From PALSA-243 sp049522755 (lineage in GTDB: Bacteria > Acidobacteriota > Terriglobia > Bryobacterales > Bryobacteraceae): DNA of 40,834 nt. The notes under the pieces are model-generated. The model saw only the letters and a program-made list of their open reading frames with translations. It did no database searches and was not told the origin of the DNA. Of the stretch, positions 32,503 to 40,736 are shown one piece after another (positions within the stretch are counted from its first letter, which is position 1; each line of letters opens with the position of its first letter). A program made the position numbers and the translations under genes. The DNA is taken from assembly GCA_049522755.1 (NCBI GenBank), contig JBEKNN010000045.1:1-40834 (forward strand), given 5' to 3'.

Positions 32503-32520
32503 CGCATGCTTTAGCCTGCC
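32499..32520 (+). repeat. GTAG..ATGCTTTAGC repeat, copy 2
   Basis: Partner of 23660-23681 (19 of 22 bases). It includes the TAG stop of the beta-lactamase gene. The remaining bases up to the radical SAM gene (to 32673) hold no gene that I can support; TAATAA near 32652 is a possible -10 without a clear -35. Confidence 0.5.
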
Positions 32521-32673
32521 CGCCGTTCGAGCGGAGCCCGCAGGCGTGCATTTTCGCAGGCGTACTGGGCGGTCGATTGGCCTGCGATACCGTTCAACCC
32601 CGGATAGCTCCCGGTTAACCCCTTACCCTCGCAAATCCCGCCGATTGTGTTGTAATAAAAGATCTTGCCCCAT

Positions 32674-33702
32674 ATGCAAGTGTCTCAACTGCAGCTCCGG
32701 CGAACCTGGAAGGGCGCGCTCCGGCGCATCCGGGAAATCCGTATGATCGCCAACGGCCTCCGATCCACGGACCACCCCGTGCTGGCGCACGTCATCCCCA
32801 TGCGCCGCTGCAACCTCTCCTGCGGCTACTGTAATGAATATAACGATTACTCGAAGCCAGTGCCCATCGAGACCATGTACCAGCGGCTTGATCGCCTGGC
32901 CGACCTTGGAACCAGCATCGTCACCATCAGCGGCGGCGAGCCGCTGCTGCATCCCGAGCTCGACCTGATCGTCGCGCGCATCCGCCGCCGCGGCATGATC
33001 GCCGGCATGATCACCAACGGCTATCTGCTGGTGGCCGACCGCATCCAGCGCCTCAACCGGGCTGGTCTCGATCACTTGCAAATCTCCATCGATAACCTCA
33101 TGCCCGACGCGGTTTCGATGAAGAGCCTCAAGGTCCTCGATAAGAAGCTCGAGCTGCTGGCTCAACACGCCGAATTCCACGTCAACATCAACTCGGTGGT
33201 GGGCGGCGGCATCCGCACTCCACAGGACGCGCTGACAATCGGCCGCCGCGCGCTCGCCCTGGGATTCACTTCCACGGTCGGCATCATCCACGATGGCAGC
33301 GGCCAGTTGCGTCCGCTGGCCGACGAAGAGCGCTCGGTCTATTCGCAGATGCGCGCCATGGAAAAGGCCAGCTACGCGCGCATCAATTACTTTCAGGACA
33401 ACATCGCGCACGGCAAGGAAAACAGCTGGCGTTGCCGCGCCGGCGCGCGTTACCTATACATCTGCGAGGACGGCTTAGTGCACTACTGCTCGCAGCAGCG
33501 CGGCTATCCGGGCAAGCCGCTGGCGGATTACACGCTCGCCGATGTCCGCCGCGAATACCGCACCGAGAAAGGCTGCGCCCCCCGCTGCACGGTCGCGTGC
33601 GTGCATCAGATTTCCTATATCGATTTCTGGCGCGGGAAACAAGACCTGCAACCTGCGCAGGTCGGCAACCAACAATCGCAAGGTTTGGTCCAACTTCAGT
33701 AA
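32674..33702 (+). CDS. radical SAM protein with Cys-rich C-terminus
   Basis: A 342-aa radical SAM enzyme. CNLSCGYC (Cys46, 50, 53) binds the 4Fe-4S cluster, and SGGEPLLHPELD is the SAM-binding GGE motif. The barrel continues through MITNGYLL and LQISIDNL. The C-terminal region has several Cys residues (WRCRAG, YICEDG, HYCSQQ, GCAPRCTVAC) in a SPASM-like arrangement that probably holds an auxiliary cluster. The ATG at 32674 is preferred over a TTG at 32665. No precursor peptide or partner gene is visible, and the substrate cannot be named. Confidence 0.9.
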   Translation: MQVSQLQLRRTWKGALRRIREIRMIANGLRSTDHPVLAHVIPMRRCNLSCGYCNEYNDYSKPVPIETMYQRLDRLADLGTSIVTISGGEPLLHPELDLIVARIRRRGMIAGMITNGYLLVADRIQRLNRAGLDHLQISIDNLMPDAVSMKSLKVLDKKLELLAQHAEFHVNINSVVGGGIRTPQDALTIGRRALALGFTSTVGIIHDGSGQLRPLADEERSVYSQMRAMEKASYARINYFQDNIAHGKENSWRCRAGARYLYICEDGLVHYCSQQRGYPGKPLADYTLADVRREYRTEKGCAPRCTVACVHQISYIDFWRGKQDLQPAQVGNQQSQGLVQLQ

Positions 33703-33712
33703 GTGACCTCAT

Positions 33713-33784
33713 AGTGGGACCGGCCTCCCGGCCGGTCGGCGCGAAGCGCGCCTCATGCGCATCGACCGGCCGGGAGGCCTACCA
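33713..33784. repeat. REPIN-like inverted doublet repeat, copy C
   Basis: The two arms are inverted copies sharing a perfect 17-base core, GGCCTCCCGGCCGGTCG, with outer GTGGGACC / TGGTA ends, around about 25 bases. It starts 11 bases after the radical SAM stop, and is the third copy of the element family. The following 100 bases (33785-33880) hold nothing recognisable. Confidence 0.75.
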
Positions 33785-33884
33785 ACGCTTTGCCCAAGCC
33801 CGTCGTCTTATGACTGACGATGAAATCCACAATCGAGAACCTATGTCGGGATTTGCGCTACGGAGCCCTTCCGGCTTTCTCTCC

Positions 33885-33932
33885 TTGACAGCTTAGGAGA
33901 ACTCGGTTATTCTCCTAACCAGGTAAGGAGAA
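33885..33932 (+). promoter_or_regulatory. promoter and PadR operator of the second padR
   Basis: TTGACA (33885-33890), 17 bases and TATTCT (33908-33913) form the promoter. A perfect inverted repeat, TTAGGAGAA-8-TTCTCCTAA (33893-33918), spans spacer and -10. A third half-site, TAAGGAGAA (33924-33932), overlaps the Shine-Dalgarno AAGGAG. Strong evidence for autoregulation. Confidence 0.8.
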
Positions 33933-33935
33933 TGA

Positions 33936-34277
33936 ATGCCGCCCACCGCCGAACTGCTTCCCGGCACCTTAGACCTGCTCATCTTGAAAGCCGTCTCGCT
34001 CGGGCCGCTCCACGGGTATGGCGTGCTGCTGCGCATCGGCCAGATTTCGGGCGAAGCGCTGCAGATCGAGCAAGGCGCGCTCTATCCCGCGCTATTTCGC
34101 CTCGAGCGGCAGCAGCTGCTCTCCACCGAATGGGGCGTATCGGAGAATAACCGCCGCGCCAAATACTACCAGTTGACGGCTGCGGGCCGGAAACGGCTGC
34201 GCGATGAGACAGCCGGGTGGGAGCGCCTTGTCGCGGCCATGGGCGCCGCGCTGGCAACGCGCCGCGGCGAGGTTTAA
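33936..34277 (+). CDS. PadR family transcriptional regulator (second ADOP-linked copy)
   Basis: A 113-aa winged-helix repressor: LLPGTLDLLILKAVSLGPLHGYGVLLRI, QIEQGALYPALFRLERQQLL and STEWGVSENNRRAKYYQLTAAGRKRL. The start is the ATG at 33936, with AAGGAG 6 bases upstream. It is followed 1 base later by the ADOP reading frame, so they form one transcript. The operator at its own promoter points to self-repression. The target permease gene is frameshifted, so the regulator may now control only itself. Confidence 0.95.
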   Translation: MPPTAELLPGTLDLLILKAVSLGPLHGYGVLLRIGQISGEALQIEQGALYPALFRLERQQLLSTEWGVSENNRRAKYYQLTAAGRKRLRDETAGWERLVAAMGAALATRRGEV

Positions 34278-34278
34278 C

Positions 34279-36928
34279 ATGCTCTGGCCTTCACGATCCA
34301 CCTTGCGTGCGATCTTTGGCCGCAGCCGCTGGGAGCGCGATCTGGACGAGGAGCTGCGCTCGCACGTCGAGCATCGCGCCGCGGACTTGATCCGCGCCGG
34401 GCAGTCTCCCCGCGATGCGGAACGGCAGGCGCGCCTCGAGCTCGGCTCCGGCGAAACTTACCGGGAAGAGTGCCGCCGCGCCTATGGCCTGCGCTGGCTG
34501 GATGAGTTGGGGCAAGACCTGCGGTACGCCGTTCGCGCGCTGCGCCGTTCGCCCGGCTTTACGGCGGTGGCCGTGCTCTCGCTGGCTCTGGGCCTCGGCG
34601 CCAACACCGCGGTCTTCGGCATACTGGATGCGCTGGTCTTGCGGCCGTTGCCGGTGCAGTCGCCGGAGGAGCTGGTTTTCGTCGAACCCACCACGCATTC
34701 CTTCCCCAACTATCGCGATCTCCGCGACCGCAACGTGACGCTTTCCGGGCTGATCGCCTATCGCGTGGCGCCGGTCGGTTTGGGCGCGGGCGATGCCGCA
34801 TCGCGCGGCTGGGCCTATCTGGCCACCGGCAACTATACTTCGACGTGCTGGGCGTGAAGCCGCTGGCGGGCCGCTTCTTTCATGCCGAAGACGACGTCAA
34901 CCTCTCGCCAGCGCTCTGGCCGTGCTCAGCTTCGACTGTTGGCGCAACCGCTTCGCGGCCGACGCGGCCATTGTAGGCCGGTCGATCCGCGAGAATGGAC
35001 GTCCCTACACCGTGATCGGCGTGGCCCCGGCAGGGTTTCACGGAACGGAAACCATCTACTGGCCCGACGTCTGGGTTCCCATGGCGATGGAGGCCCAAAT
35101 TGAAGAGCACGACTGGCTGCAGAATCGCAATACCAGCGATTGCCTGGTGGCTGGCCGCTTGAAGCCGCATGTGACGCGTGCGCAAGCCGAGGCCAATCTG
35201 CGCGCCATCGCGGACGATCTGGCGCGCGCCTACCCGCGGAGCGATGCGGGCATGGAAGTCAGGCTTTCGAAGCTGGGATTGGCGGGTAATGCCTTGCGCA
35301 ACCCCGTGGATGCATTTGTCTTCGGGGTGATTATCCTCGCGGCGATGGTCTTGCTGGCCGCCTGCGCCAACCTGGCCAGTTTGATGACCGCGCGCGCCGC
35401 CGACCGCGCTTTTGAAATCGCCATTCGTGTATCCATCGGCGCCAGCCGGGGACGCATCGTGCGTCAATTGATGACCGAATCGGCATTCCTGGCGCTGATG
35501 GGCGGCGCTGCGGGATGCGCCCTGGCCGCGCTGATCCTGGCAACGCTGAGCCGGCTCCGTCTGGCGGAGATACCAGTACGCGTCAATGTCACGGCGGATT
35601 GGCGCGTATTCCTTTTCGGTCTGGCGGCTGCGCTCGCTTCGGCGCTGCTATTCGGCGCGGCCCCAGCGCGGCAGGGCTTGCGGGCGAGCCCCAACCAGGC
35701 GTTGCGTGGCGGAGCCTCCGCCCACAAACCGGGCCGCGCCTGGCCGTTTCGGGAACTGCTGCTGGCCGCGCAAGTGGCGTTGTGCTGCGTCCTGGTGACC
35801 GCCTGTTTCGTCGCCATGCGCGGCGCGCAGCGAGCGTTTCAAATGCCCGTGGGAATTCAACCGCGCGGCGTAAGCGTCACCGGTTTCGACCTGGGCCTGG
35901 CCCAGTACACGCAAAAGGACGGCGAGGCGTTTCAGCGCCGCGCGCTCGATGCCGTGTCGCAACTGCCCGGAGTAACCGCCGTGGCCTTTGCGGATTCCTT
36001 CCCCCTTGGAGTGGATCAATCGAGCAGCGGCGCTTTCCGTTACGGGGAAACCGATTTTCGCGCTTCGCGGGCGATTCGCGTCAGTCACTACGAAGTTTCG
36101 CCCGGCTATTTCCGCGCCATCGGCACGCGCCTGCTCACTGGGCGCGAGTTCACCTGGCACGACGACGCCAAGTCGCCGCTCACCGCCATCGTGAATCAGA
36201 CCTTCGCCCGCCAGGTATTGGGTAACCAGAACGGCGTGGGGCTATATTACCGCGTCGGCGATTTGAAGCAGCCGCCCGTTCAGGTAATCGGCATCGTGGA
36301 GGATGGAAAATATGAGGGGCTGACGGAAGATCCGCGGCCCGCGATTTTCCGTCCCTTGCTGCAGGAATACAGCGGAACCACGTACCTGCTGGCGCGCGCC
36401 GCGCATCCGGAAGACGCGCAGCCCGAAGCCGTGCTGGCACTGCAGATGGAGCAGGCCGTGCAGCGTCTCGACCGCGGGTTGCCTCTCTACAGCATCGGCG
36501 CGCTCGAGAGCCTGCTCGACGTCACCTTCTTCCAGGCTCGCGCCGCGGCGTGGGCGCTCAGCGGTTTCGGCCTGTTGGCGTTGATGCTGGCCGTGACCGG
36601 CATCTATGGGCTGTCAGCCTATACGGTGAGCCGGCGGGTGCGCGAGATTGGCATCCGCGTCGCCATCGGCGCGCAGCCGTCGCAGGTTTTGCAGTCGGTG
36701 CTGGGCCGCATGGCCGTGATTCTCGGAGCGGGCGCGCTGGCGGGAATCGCAGGCGGAATTGCCTGCACGGCGGTGTTGGCGCACGTGGCGCCGCAGGCCA
36801 CGCCGCGCGACCCCATGGTGCTGGCCGGCGTAGCCGTCACCATGCTTGCGGTCGCGCTGCTATCCTGCTGGGCTCCGGCGCGGCGCGCGATTTCGGTGGA
36901 CCCCATCCGCTCTCTGCGCCATGAATAA
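34279..36928 (+). pseudogene. ADOP-family permease broken by two frameshifts
   Basis: The same family as the 880-aa protein at 23898. The first frame (34279-34857) encodes the N-terminus (RWERDLDEELRSHVEH) to ATGNY. The expected continuation FDVLGVKPLAGRFFHAEDDVN is encoded in another frame from 34839. The third frame resumes at ALAVLSFDCWRNRF (about 34914) and runs to RAISVDPIRSLRHE. Each change equals a 1-base loss or 2-base gain, at about 34838 and 34912. Restoring both gives 883 codons, the normal size. The remaining 2 kb is open and well conserved, so the breaks are recent or are sequencing/assembly errors. Confidence 0.85.
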
Positions 36929-36947
36929 GCCTCGCCACCCGCGAGGC
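36929..36947 (+). terminator. hairpin directly after the ADOP frame
   Basis: GCCTCGC and GCGAGGC pair around CACCC immediately after the TAA. No T-tract follows, so termination is possible but not certain. The next 130 bases hold no gene. Confidence 0.4.
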
Positions 36948-37083
36948 GCTTCGGAGCCACGACCATAAGACTTTCCAGCAAGAGCGCATCGACTGCCCAG
37001 GGCCGTGAGGACGAGGAGCGCTATGCCTTCCGCACGGCACAGAACCACGCAACCGATAACGAGCGCATGTAGCGAGGCCGAGC

Positions 37084-37112
37084 TTGACACCTGCTTTGCC
37101 GACACCTACGCT
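37084..37112 (+). promoter_or_regulatory. relict promoter of the ParDE-like module
   Basis: TTGACA (37084-37089), 17 bases and TACGCT (37107-37112) would start transcription near 37119-37121, at the ATG of the antitoxin remnant. The -10 is weak (3 of 6). Confidence 0.4.
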
Positions 37113-37120
37113 ACAACTAT

Positions 37121-37438
37121 ATGGAAGTACTTTTGACCTCCGACCAGGAGGCGCTTGATTGCGTCGCAAGGAAGACGGAGTACAGGAAGCAAAGCCATGT
37201 CGCTGTGGGAATAACGCGAGCGACGGCGGTTGAGATACTTGTGGCGGTCGATCGGGCCGAAGTCTCCTTAACGCGCGGTGAGGGCCGCAGCATCACTACC
37301 TGGATTCACCTCGGTCGCGAGAGCGGCAGCACCGATATCGCCACCGTGTGGTGGAGGGCATCACTCGGTGTTTCTGGATACTCGCCCGGTTTCCCAGCAC
37401 GGCTCCCCGGCCTGCGCACCCTCGCGGCTAGCGACTAA
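37121..37438 (+). pseudogene. decayed ParD antitoxin-ParE toxin module
   Basis: The open frame is 105 aa but is a mosaic. It starts MEVLLTSDQEA, as ParD-like antitoxins do. The next part in another frame reads LIASQGRRSTGSKAMSLWE, then a stop and RERRR, the usual ALxLWEERERRR end. The first frame resumes with VEILVAVDRAEVSLTRGEGRSIT, the antitoxin C-terminus. WIHLGRESGSTDIAT follows, then in a shifted frame (from about 37345) RVVEGITRCFWILARFPSTA, which is the core of a ParE/RelE-type toxin. The toxin N-terminus is deleted and its end is cut by a stop at 37429. The module is dead, with at least three frameshifts and one deletion. Confidence 0.72.
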
Positions 37439-37478
37439 GTCGCGCCGCGTGGTGTAATAGCCGCCGGTTCTTTTGACC

Positions 37479-37985
37479 CTACCGGCTCTGATCCGGCTGA
37501 GCCGCGGGCTGCGGTTTCGGCAGCGTATCTTCGTGCTTGGGGCCCAATCCGAGCGCGATCAGCGAAAGAGAGTTGATCTTACCCGAAGCGGTGATATTCT
37601 GGGCAGTTTGAAACTGCTTCAGCGCGTCCGCGGAATTCTGATCCCAGACCCCGCTGGCCTGCTCGGGCTGCAAATATCCCTTGGCGAGTAACGCCTGTTG
37701 GATTTCCTTGTACCGCTCCGGCGTGGGCTGAAGTTGCCGGTTGCGCCAAGTGACCGCAGGCTTTGCAGGAGTCTTTTTGTGGTTGGCGGCCGTGGTGACC
37801 GCCCGTTTCTTCGCTACGTTTCTCTGTAAAGCTGTGGGGGGCCTCTTCGCCGCAACCGCACTCTTTGGGGCAACGGTAGTCTTCCTGACCACCGGAGTCT
37901 TCTTCTTCGCAGGCGGGCCGGTTTGCCCCCAAGCTGCCGAGAGAATCATCACCACCGCGGCAATGCAGCCTAAGAAACGATACAT
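37479..37985 (-). CDS. exported peptidoglycan-binding domain protein
   Basis: A 168-aa protein with a signal peptide (FLGCIAAVVMILSAAWGQ), a Lys/Pro/Ala-rich linker (about 22-85) that looks disordered and basic, and a PG_binding_1-like domain (about 90-150: RYKEIQQALLAKGYL, SGVWDQNSADALKQFQTAQNI, GKINSLSLIALGLG). No catalytic domain is present, so it would anchor to the cell wall or DNA-like polyanions without cutting. It stands alone; the HtrA terminator lies just upstream. Confidence 0.88.
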   Translation of the reverse strand: MYRFLGCIAAVVMILSAAWGQTGPPAKKKTPVVRKTTVAPKSAVAAKRPPTALQRNVAKKRAVTTAANHKKTPAKPAVTWRNRQLQPTPERYKEIQQALLAKGYLQPEQASGVWDQNSADALKQFQTAQNITASGKINSLSLIALGLGPKHEDTLPKPQPAAQPDQSR

Positions 37986-38017
37986 ATTGGAAACTCTATT
38001 GTAACAGCCGGGACCAC

Positions 38018-38047
38018 AAAAAAGGCGGCTGGGAATTCCAACCGCCT
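38018..38047 (-). terminator. intrinsic terminator of the HtrA gene
   Basis: On the minus strand AGGCGG-T-TGG pairs with CCA-G-CCGCCT around AATTC, with a G-U pair in the stem, and is followed by a run of six T. A textbook rho-independent terminator about 100 bases after the protease stop. Confidence 0.85.
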
Positions 38048-38106
38048 CTGGTGTTTAGACAAAACCCTTGGGTCGCTGGTCTCCCAGCAGTAGTCTGGAG
38101 ATAGCA

Positions 38107-38136
38107 GGACAGACCACCGAAGGCTGTGGCCTGTCC
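38107..38136. repeat. hairpin GGACAG..CCAC / GTGG..CTGTCC
   Basis: Arms of 6 + 4 bp with one mismatch surround CGAAGGCT, between the terminator and the HtrA stop codon. The ends share GGACAG/CTGTCC with the REPIN-like elements but not their core, so any relation is uncertain. Confidence 0.4.
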
Positions 38137-38143
38137 CGCCGGC

Positions 38144-39769
38144 TTACTTCGTAGGCAAAGTGCCGGCCCGGAAGAGCGTCTGCCAATCACTGCTCCGCCC
38201 GGACCGCGTCTTGCGCAGAACCTTGAACTCCACCGCCGCGCCCGGCTTCAGCGTGCCCCGGATGCGCTTCACGTCGTCCACGGAATTCACCGTCTGCCGG
38301 TTGATTGCCACCAGCACATCGCCCGATACCAAACCGCAGTCTTCGGCGAAAGACGCTGGCTCAACGCTGTCGATCACCACGCCGCCACTGTCGTTGAGGC
38401 CCATGGTATCGCGCATGCCGGCCGTCACCGGCTTGATGCTCATGCCGAAATCGAGCGCCGTAGCCGATTCCTTCGCCGATTCCGGCTCCGCTCCGCTGCC
38501 GAACGTGTCGGGGAAGAGCTGCGCCAGGTTGCCCACAATCACGTGCAGGTTCAGGCGCTTCCCGTCCCGCAGCACCGTCAGGTCAACCGCTTGCCCAATC
38601 GGCGTCGCTGTTACCGTATCCACCAAATCGTCGCCATTCATCAGCGGCTTGCCGTTCAACGAAAGGATGATGTCGCCATCCTTCATGCCCGCCTTGTCGG
38701 ATGGGCCGCCCGCCACCACAGTCTGCACGAACACGCCTTGCGAGACGCCATTCGCCTTCAGCAGATCGCGGGCGTCGTCCGACGGCGTGAATTGAATGCC
38801 GATGGAACCGCGCGTCACTTTTCCGTTCTTGATGATCTGGTTGTAGACGCCCGCCGCGGTATTGATGGGCAGCGCAAAGCCGATTCCCTGGTAACCGCCC
38901 GAGCGCGACGCAATCGCCGTGTTGATTCCTACCACTTCGCCGCGCATATCGAGCAGCGGGCCGCCGCTGTTGCCGGGGTTGATGGCCGCGTCAGTCTGCA
39001 GGAAATGCTGTAGCTGCATCGTGGGATCGTCCTTCATCGTGCGCTCTTTGGCACTGATGATACCGGCCGTCACCGTGGCTTCAAAACCCAGCGGAGAGCC
39101 GATGGCCAGGGCCCAGTCGCCCACCTGCACGGCATCGGAGTTGCCGATCTTAAGCGGGACGAAATCGTGCTTGCCTTCCACTTTGATCACCGCCAGGTCG
39201 GTAGCGGCGTCGGCCCCCACCAGCTTGGCTGGGTACTCGGTGGAGTCGCCCATGAACTTCACCTGGATGCGGTCGGCTTTATCGACCACGTGGTTGTTCG
39301 TCAGGACATAGCCGCTGCGATCCACTACCACGCCCGAACCCAGCGCTTCGCCGCGCTGCGATTCCTGCGGAGAGCCGCCGCCAAATGGGCTTCCGCCGAA
39401 GAACTTATATAGGAAATCGTCCATGCCGCCGTTGCCGCCGCCCTGGCCGCCTTGATCGTCGTCGGGAGGCGTCACTTGCCGCCGCCGGCCATTGTTGCCA
39501 GGCTGCCGTACCGCCGCCTTCGGCAGGTACGTGGTGGAAATGTTCACCACCGACGGGCCCGCCATCTTGGCGATTTGACTAAAGGTGGTCGAAAGCTGAA
39601 CCGGACTCGGAATCACCAGCGGCGTGGCATCCGGAACCGCGTAATCGCTTCTTGCCGCCTTCACGCCCGAACTGATTACGGTGCCGATAACGACGCCGAC
39701 GGACAACGTGAACAATACCATCGTGAACGACAGCAGTTTCTGCCTACGGAATTTGTCGAAGAGACTCAT
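38144..39769 (-). CDS. htrA: HtrA/Deg-family periplasmic serine protease with two PDZ domains
   Basis: A 541-aa quality-control protease. An N-terminal membrane anchor or signal (LLSFTMVLFTLSVGVVIGTVISS, 12-34) is followed by a Gly/Asp/Arg-rich flexible loop (about 88-140) and the trypsin-like domain with His160 (TNNHVVD), Asp191 (ATDLAVI) and Ser268 (GNSGGPLLD). Two PDZ domains follow (about 320-415 and 440-535). The ATG at 39769 is chosen; an in-frame GTG at 39784, closer to AGAGGA, would add five residues. Transcription ends at the terminator at 38018-38047. Confidence 0.95.
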   Translation of the reverse strand: MSLFDKFRRQKLLSFTMVLFTLSVGVVIGTVISSGVKAARSDYAVPDATPLVIPSPVQLSTTFSQIAKMAGPSVVNISTTYLPKAAVRQPGNNGRRRQVTPPDDDQGGQGGGNGGMDDFLYKFFGGSPFGGGSPQESQRGEALGSGVVVDRSGYVLTNNHVVDKADRIQVKFMGDSTEYPAKLVGADAATDLAVIKVEGKHDFVPLKIGNSDAVQVGDWALAIGSPLGFEATVTAGIISAKERTMKDDPTMQLQHFLQTDAAINPGNSGGPLLDMRGEVVGINTAIASRSGGYQGIGFALPINTAAGVYNQIIKNGKVTRGSIGIQFTPSDDARDLLKANGVSQGVFVQTVVAGGPSDKAGMKDGDIILSLNGKPLMNGDDLVDTVTATPIGQAVDLTVLRDGKRLNLHVIVGNLAQLFPDTFGSGAEPESAKESATALDFGMSIKPVTAGMRDTMGLNDSGGVVIDSVEPASFAEDCGLVSGDVLVAINRQTVNSVDDVKRIRGTLKPGAAVEFKVLRKTRSGRSSDWQTLFRAGTLPTK

Positions 39770-39795
39770 AGACCTTGTTTTCACTCCTCTATAGC

Positions 39796-39822
39796 GTAAC
39801 GCCGGCGGTCTTGCCGCCGGTT
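39796..39822. repeat. 27-bp hairpin repeat, copy 2
   Basis: Identical over 27 bases to 14332-14358. It lies between the EamA stop and the HtrA ribosome site, both on the minus strand, where it may terminate or attenuate read-through from the upstream gene. Confidence 0.7.
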
Positions 39823-39824
39823 AT

Positions 39825-40736
39825 CTAAGCCAATGGATGTTGCCGCTGGCTCAGCGGTTTCAACTCCACCAACAAAACACCACCGAGGATAAGGGCCGCC
39901 CCGGCGGCTGCCCGGCGCGAAAGTCCCTCACCTGCCAAGAGATACGACGTCGCCCAGGCCACTACGGGCTCCAGCATATAGATCAAAGCGGTTCGGGTAT
40001 GGGTGGTGTACTTCTGCGCCCACGCCTGAACCGTAAACGCCAGAGCGGTGGCAAAAAGGCCTGTTACCAGTATGCCGGATAACACCGCCGCACGCCACTC
40101 CATATGGGGCGTTTCCGTCCATCCGCAGAGCCCCAAGGACAGCAGAGCAGCCGTCCCCACTTGTGTCACCGATAGCAGCTCGAAGCCCATCCGCCTGGAA
40201 AAATGCCCCAGCGTCACAATGTGCGCCGCGAAGGCGATAGCGCAGAAAAACGTCAACACATCGCCCCGGTTGACGGCGGCCGTTCCCGCTGGCCCCACAC
40301 CCGGCAGCGTCATCAGCCCCAGCCCGGCCGTCGCCGTCAGAATCCCGAACCATTCGGAAATCCGCGGCCTGATTCGATAGACGAACGAGCCGAGCAAAGG
40401 TACCATGACGGAGGTCAATCCCGTGATAAACGCGGATTTCGGCGCCGAGGTCAGACTTAGTCCCAGAGTCTGGAAAAGATAGCCCAGAAACAGGAAGCTT
40501 CCCACCAGCACGCCCGCGCCGGCGCCCTTCCACGCGCTGCGGTTCGCCAGTGCATTATGGAATAGCAACGCCAGCGCCGCCGTGGCGAGCGAAAACCGCA
40601 GCGCCAGAAACAGCAGCGGCGAGATGCCACCCAAGGCCGACTTCACCAGTAGGAACGTTGCGCCCCAAACCAGCGTGTTGAAGACCAAGGCCAGCTCCGC
40701 GGCGTTCCGGCGGCTAACCTGCTTCACCCGGATCAA
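39825..40736 (-). CDS. EamA/DMT-family transporter
   Basis: A 303-aa inner-membrane protein with ten predicted helices in two EamA repeats: NTLVWGATFLLVKSAL...LLFLALRFSLATAAL and LTFFCAIAFAAHIVTLG...ALIYMLEPVVAWATSYLLAGE. The family exports metabolites such as amino acids or sugars; the substrate is unknown. The start is a TTG at 40736 that overlaps the stop of the preceding gene (TTGA), which supports it; a GTG at 40727 is an alternative. HtrA follows 55 bases later. Confidence 0.92.
   Translation of the reverse strand: MIRVKQVSRRNAAELALVFNTLVWGATFLLVKSALGGISPLLFLALRFSLATAALALLFHNALANRSAWKGAGAGVLVGSFLFLGYLFQTLGLSLTSAPKSAFITGLTSVMVPLLGSFVYRIRPRISEWFGILTATAGLGLMTLPGVGPAGTAAVNRGDVLTFFCAIAFAAHIVTLGHFSRRMGFELLSVTQVGTAALLSLGLCGWTETPHMEWRAAVLSGILVTGLFATALAFTVQAWAQKYTTHTRTALIYMLEPVVAWATSYLLAGEGLSRRAAAGAALILGGVLLVELKPLSQRQHPLA

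Noticed and set aside
34793..36928. 711-aa ADOP protein as an independent gene starting at 34793
   Set aside because: Its first 35 residues are out-of-frame translation of the upstream half; conserved sequence joins it to the frame starting at 34279.
37121..37438. Intact 105-aa hypothetical protein
   Set aside because: Family-like pieces lie in different frames, so the single frame is an accident of decay.
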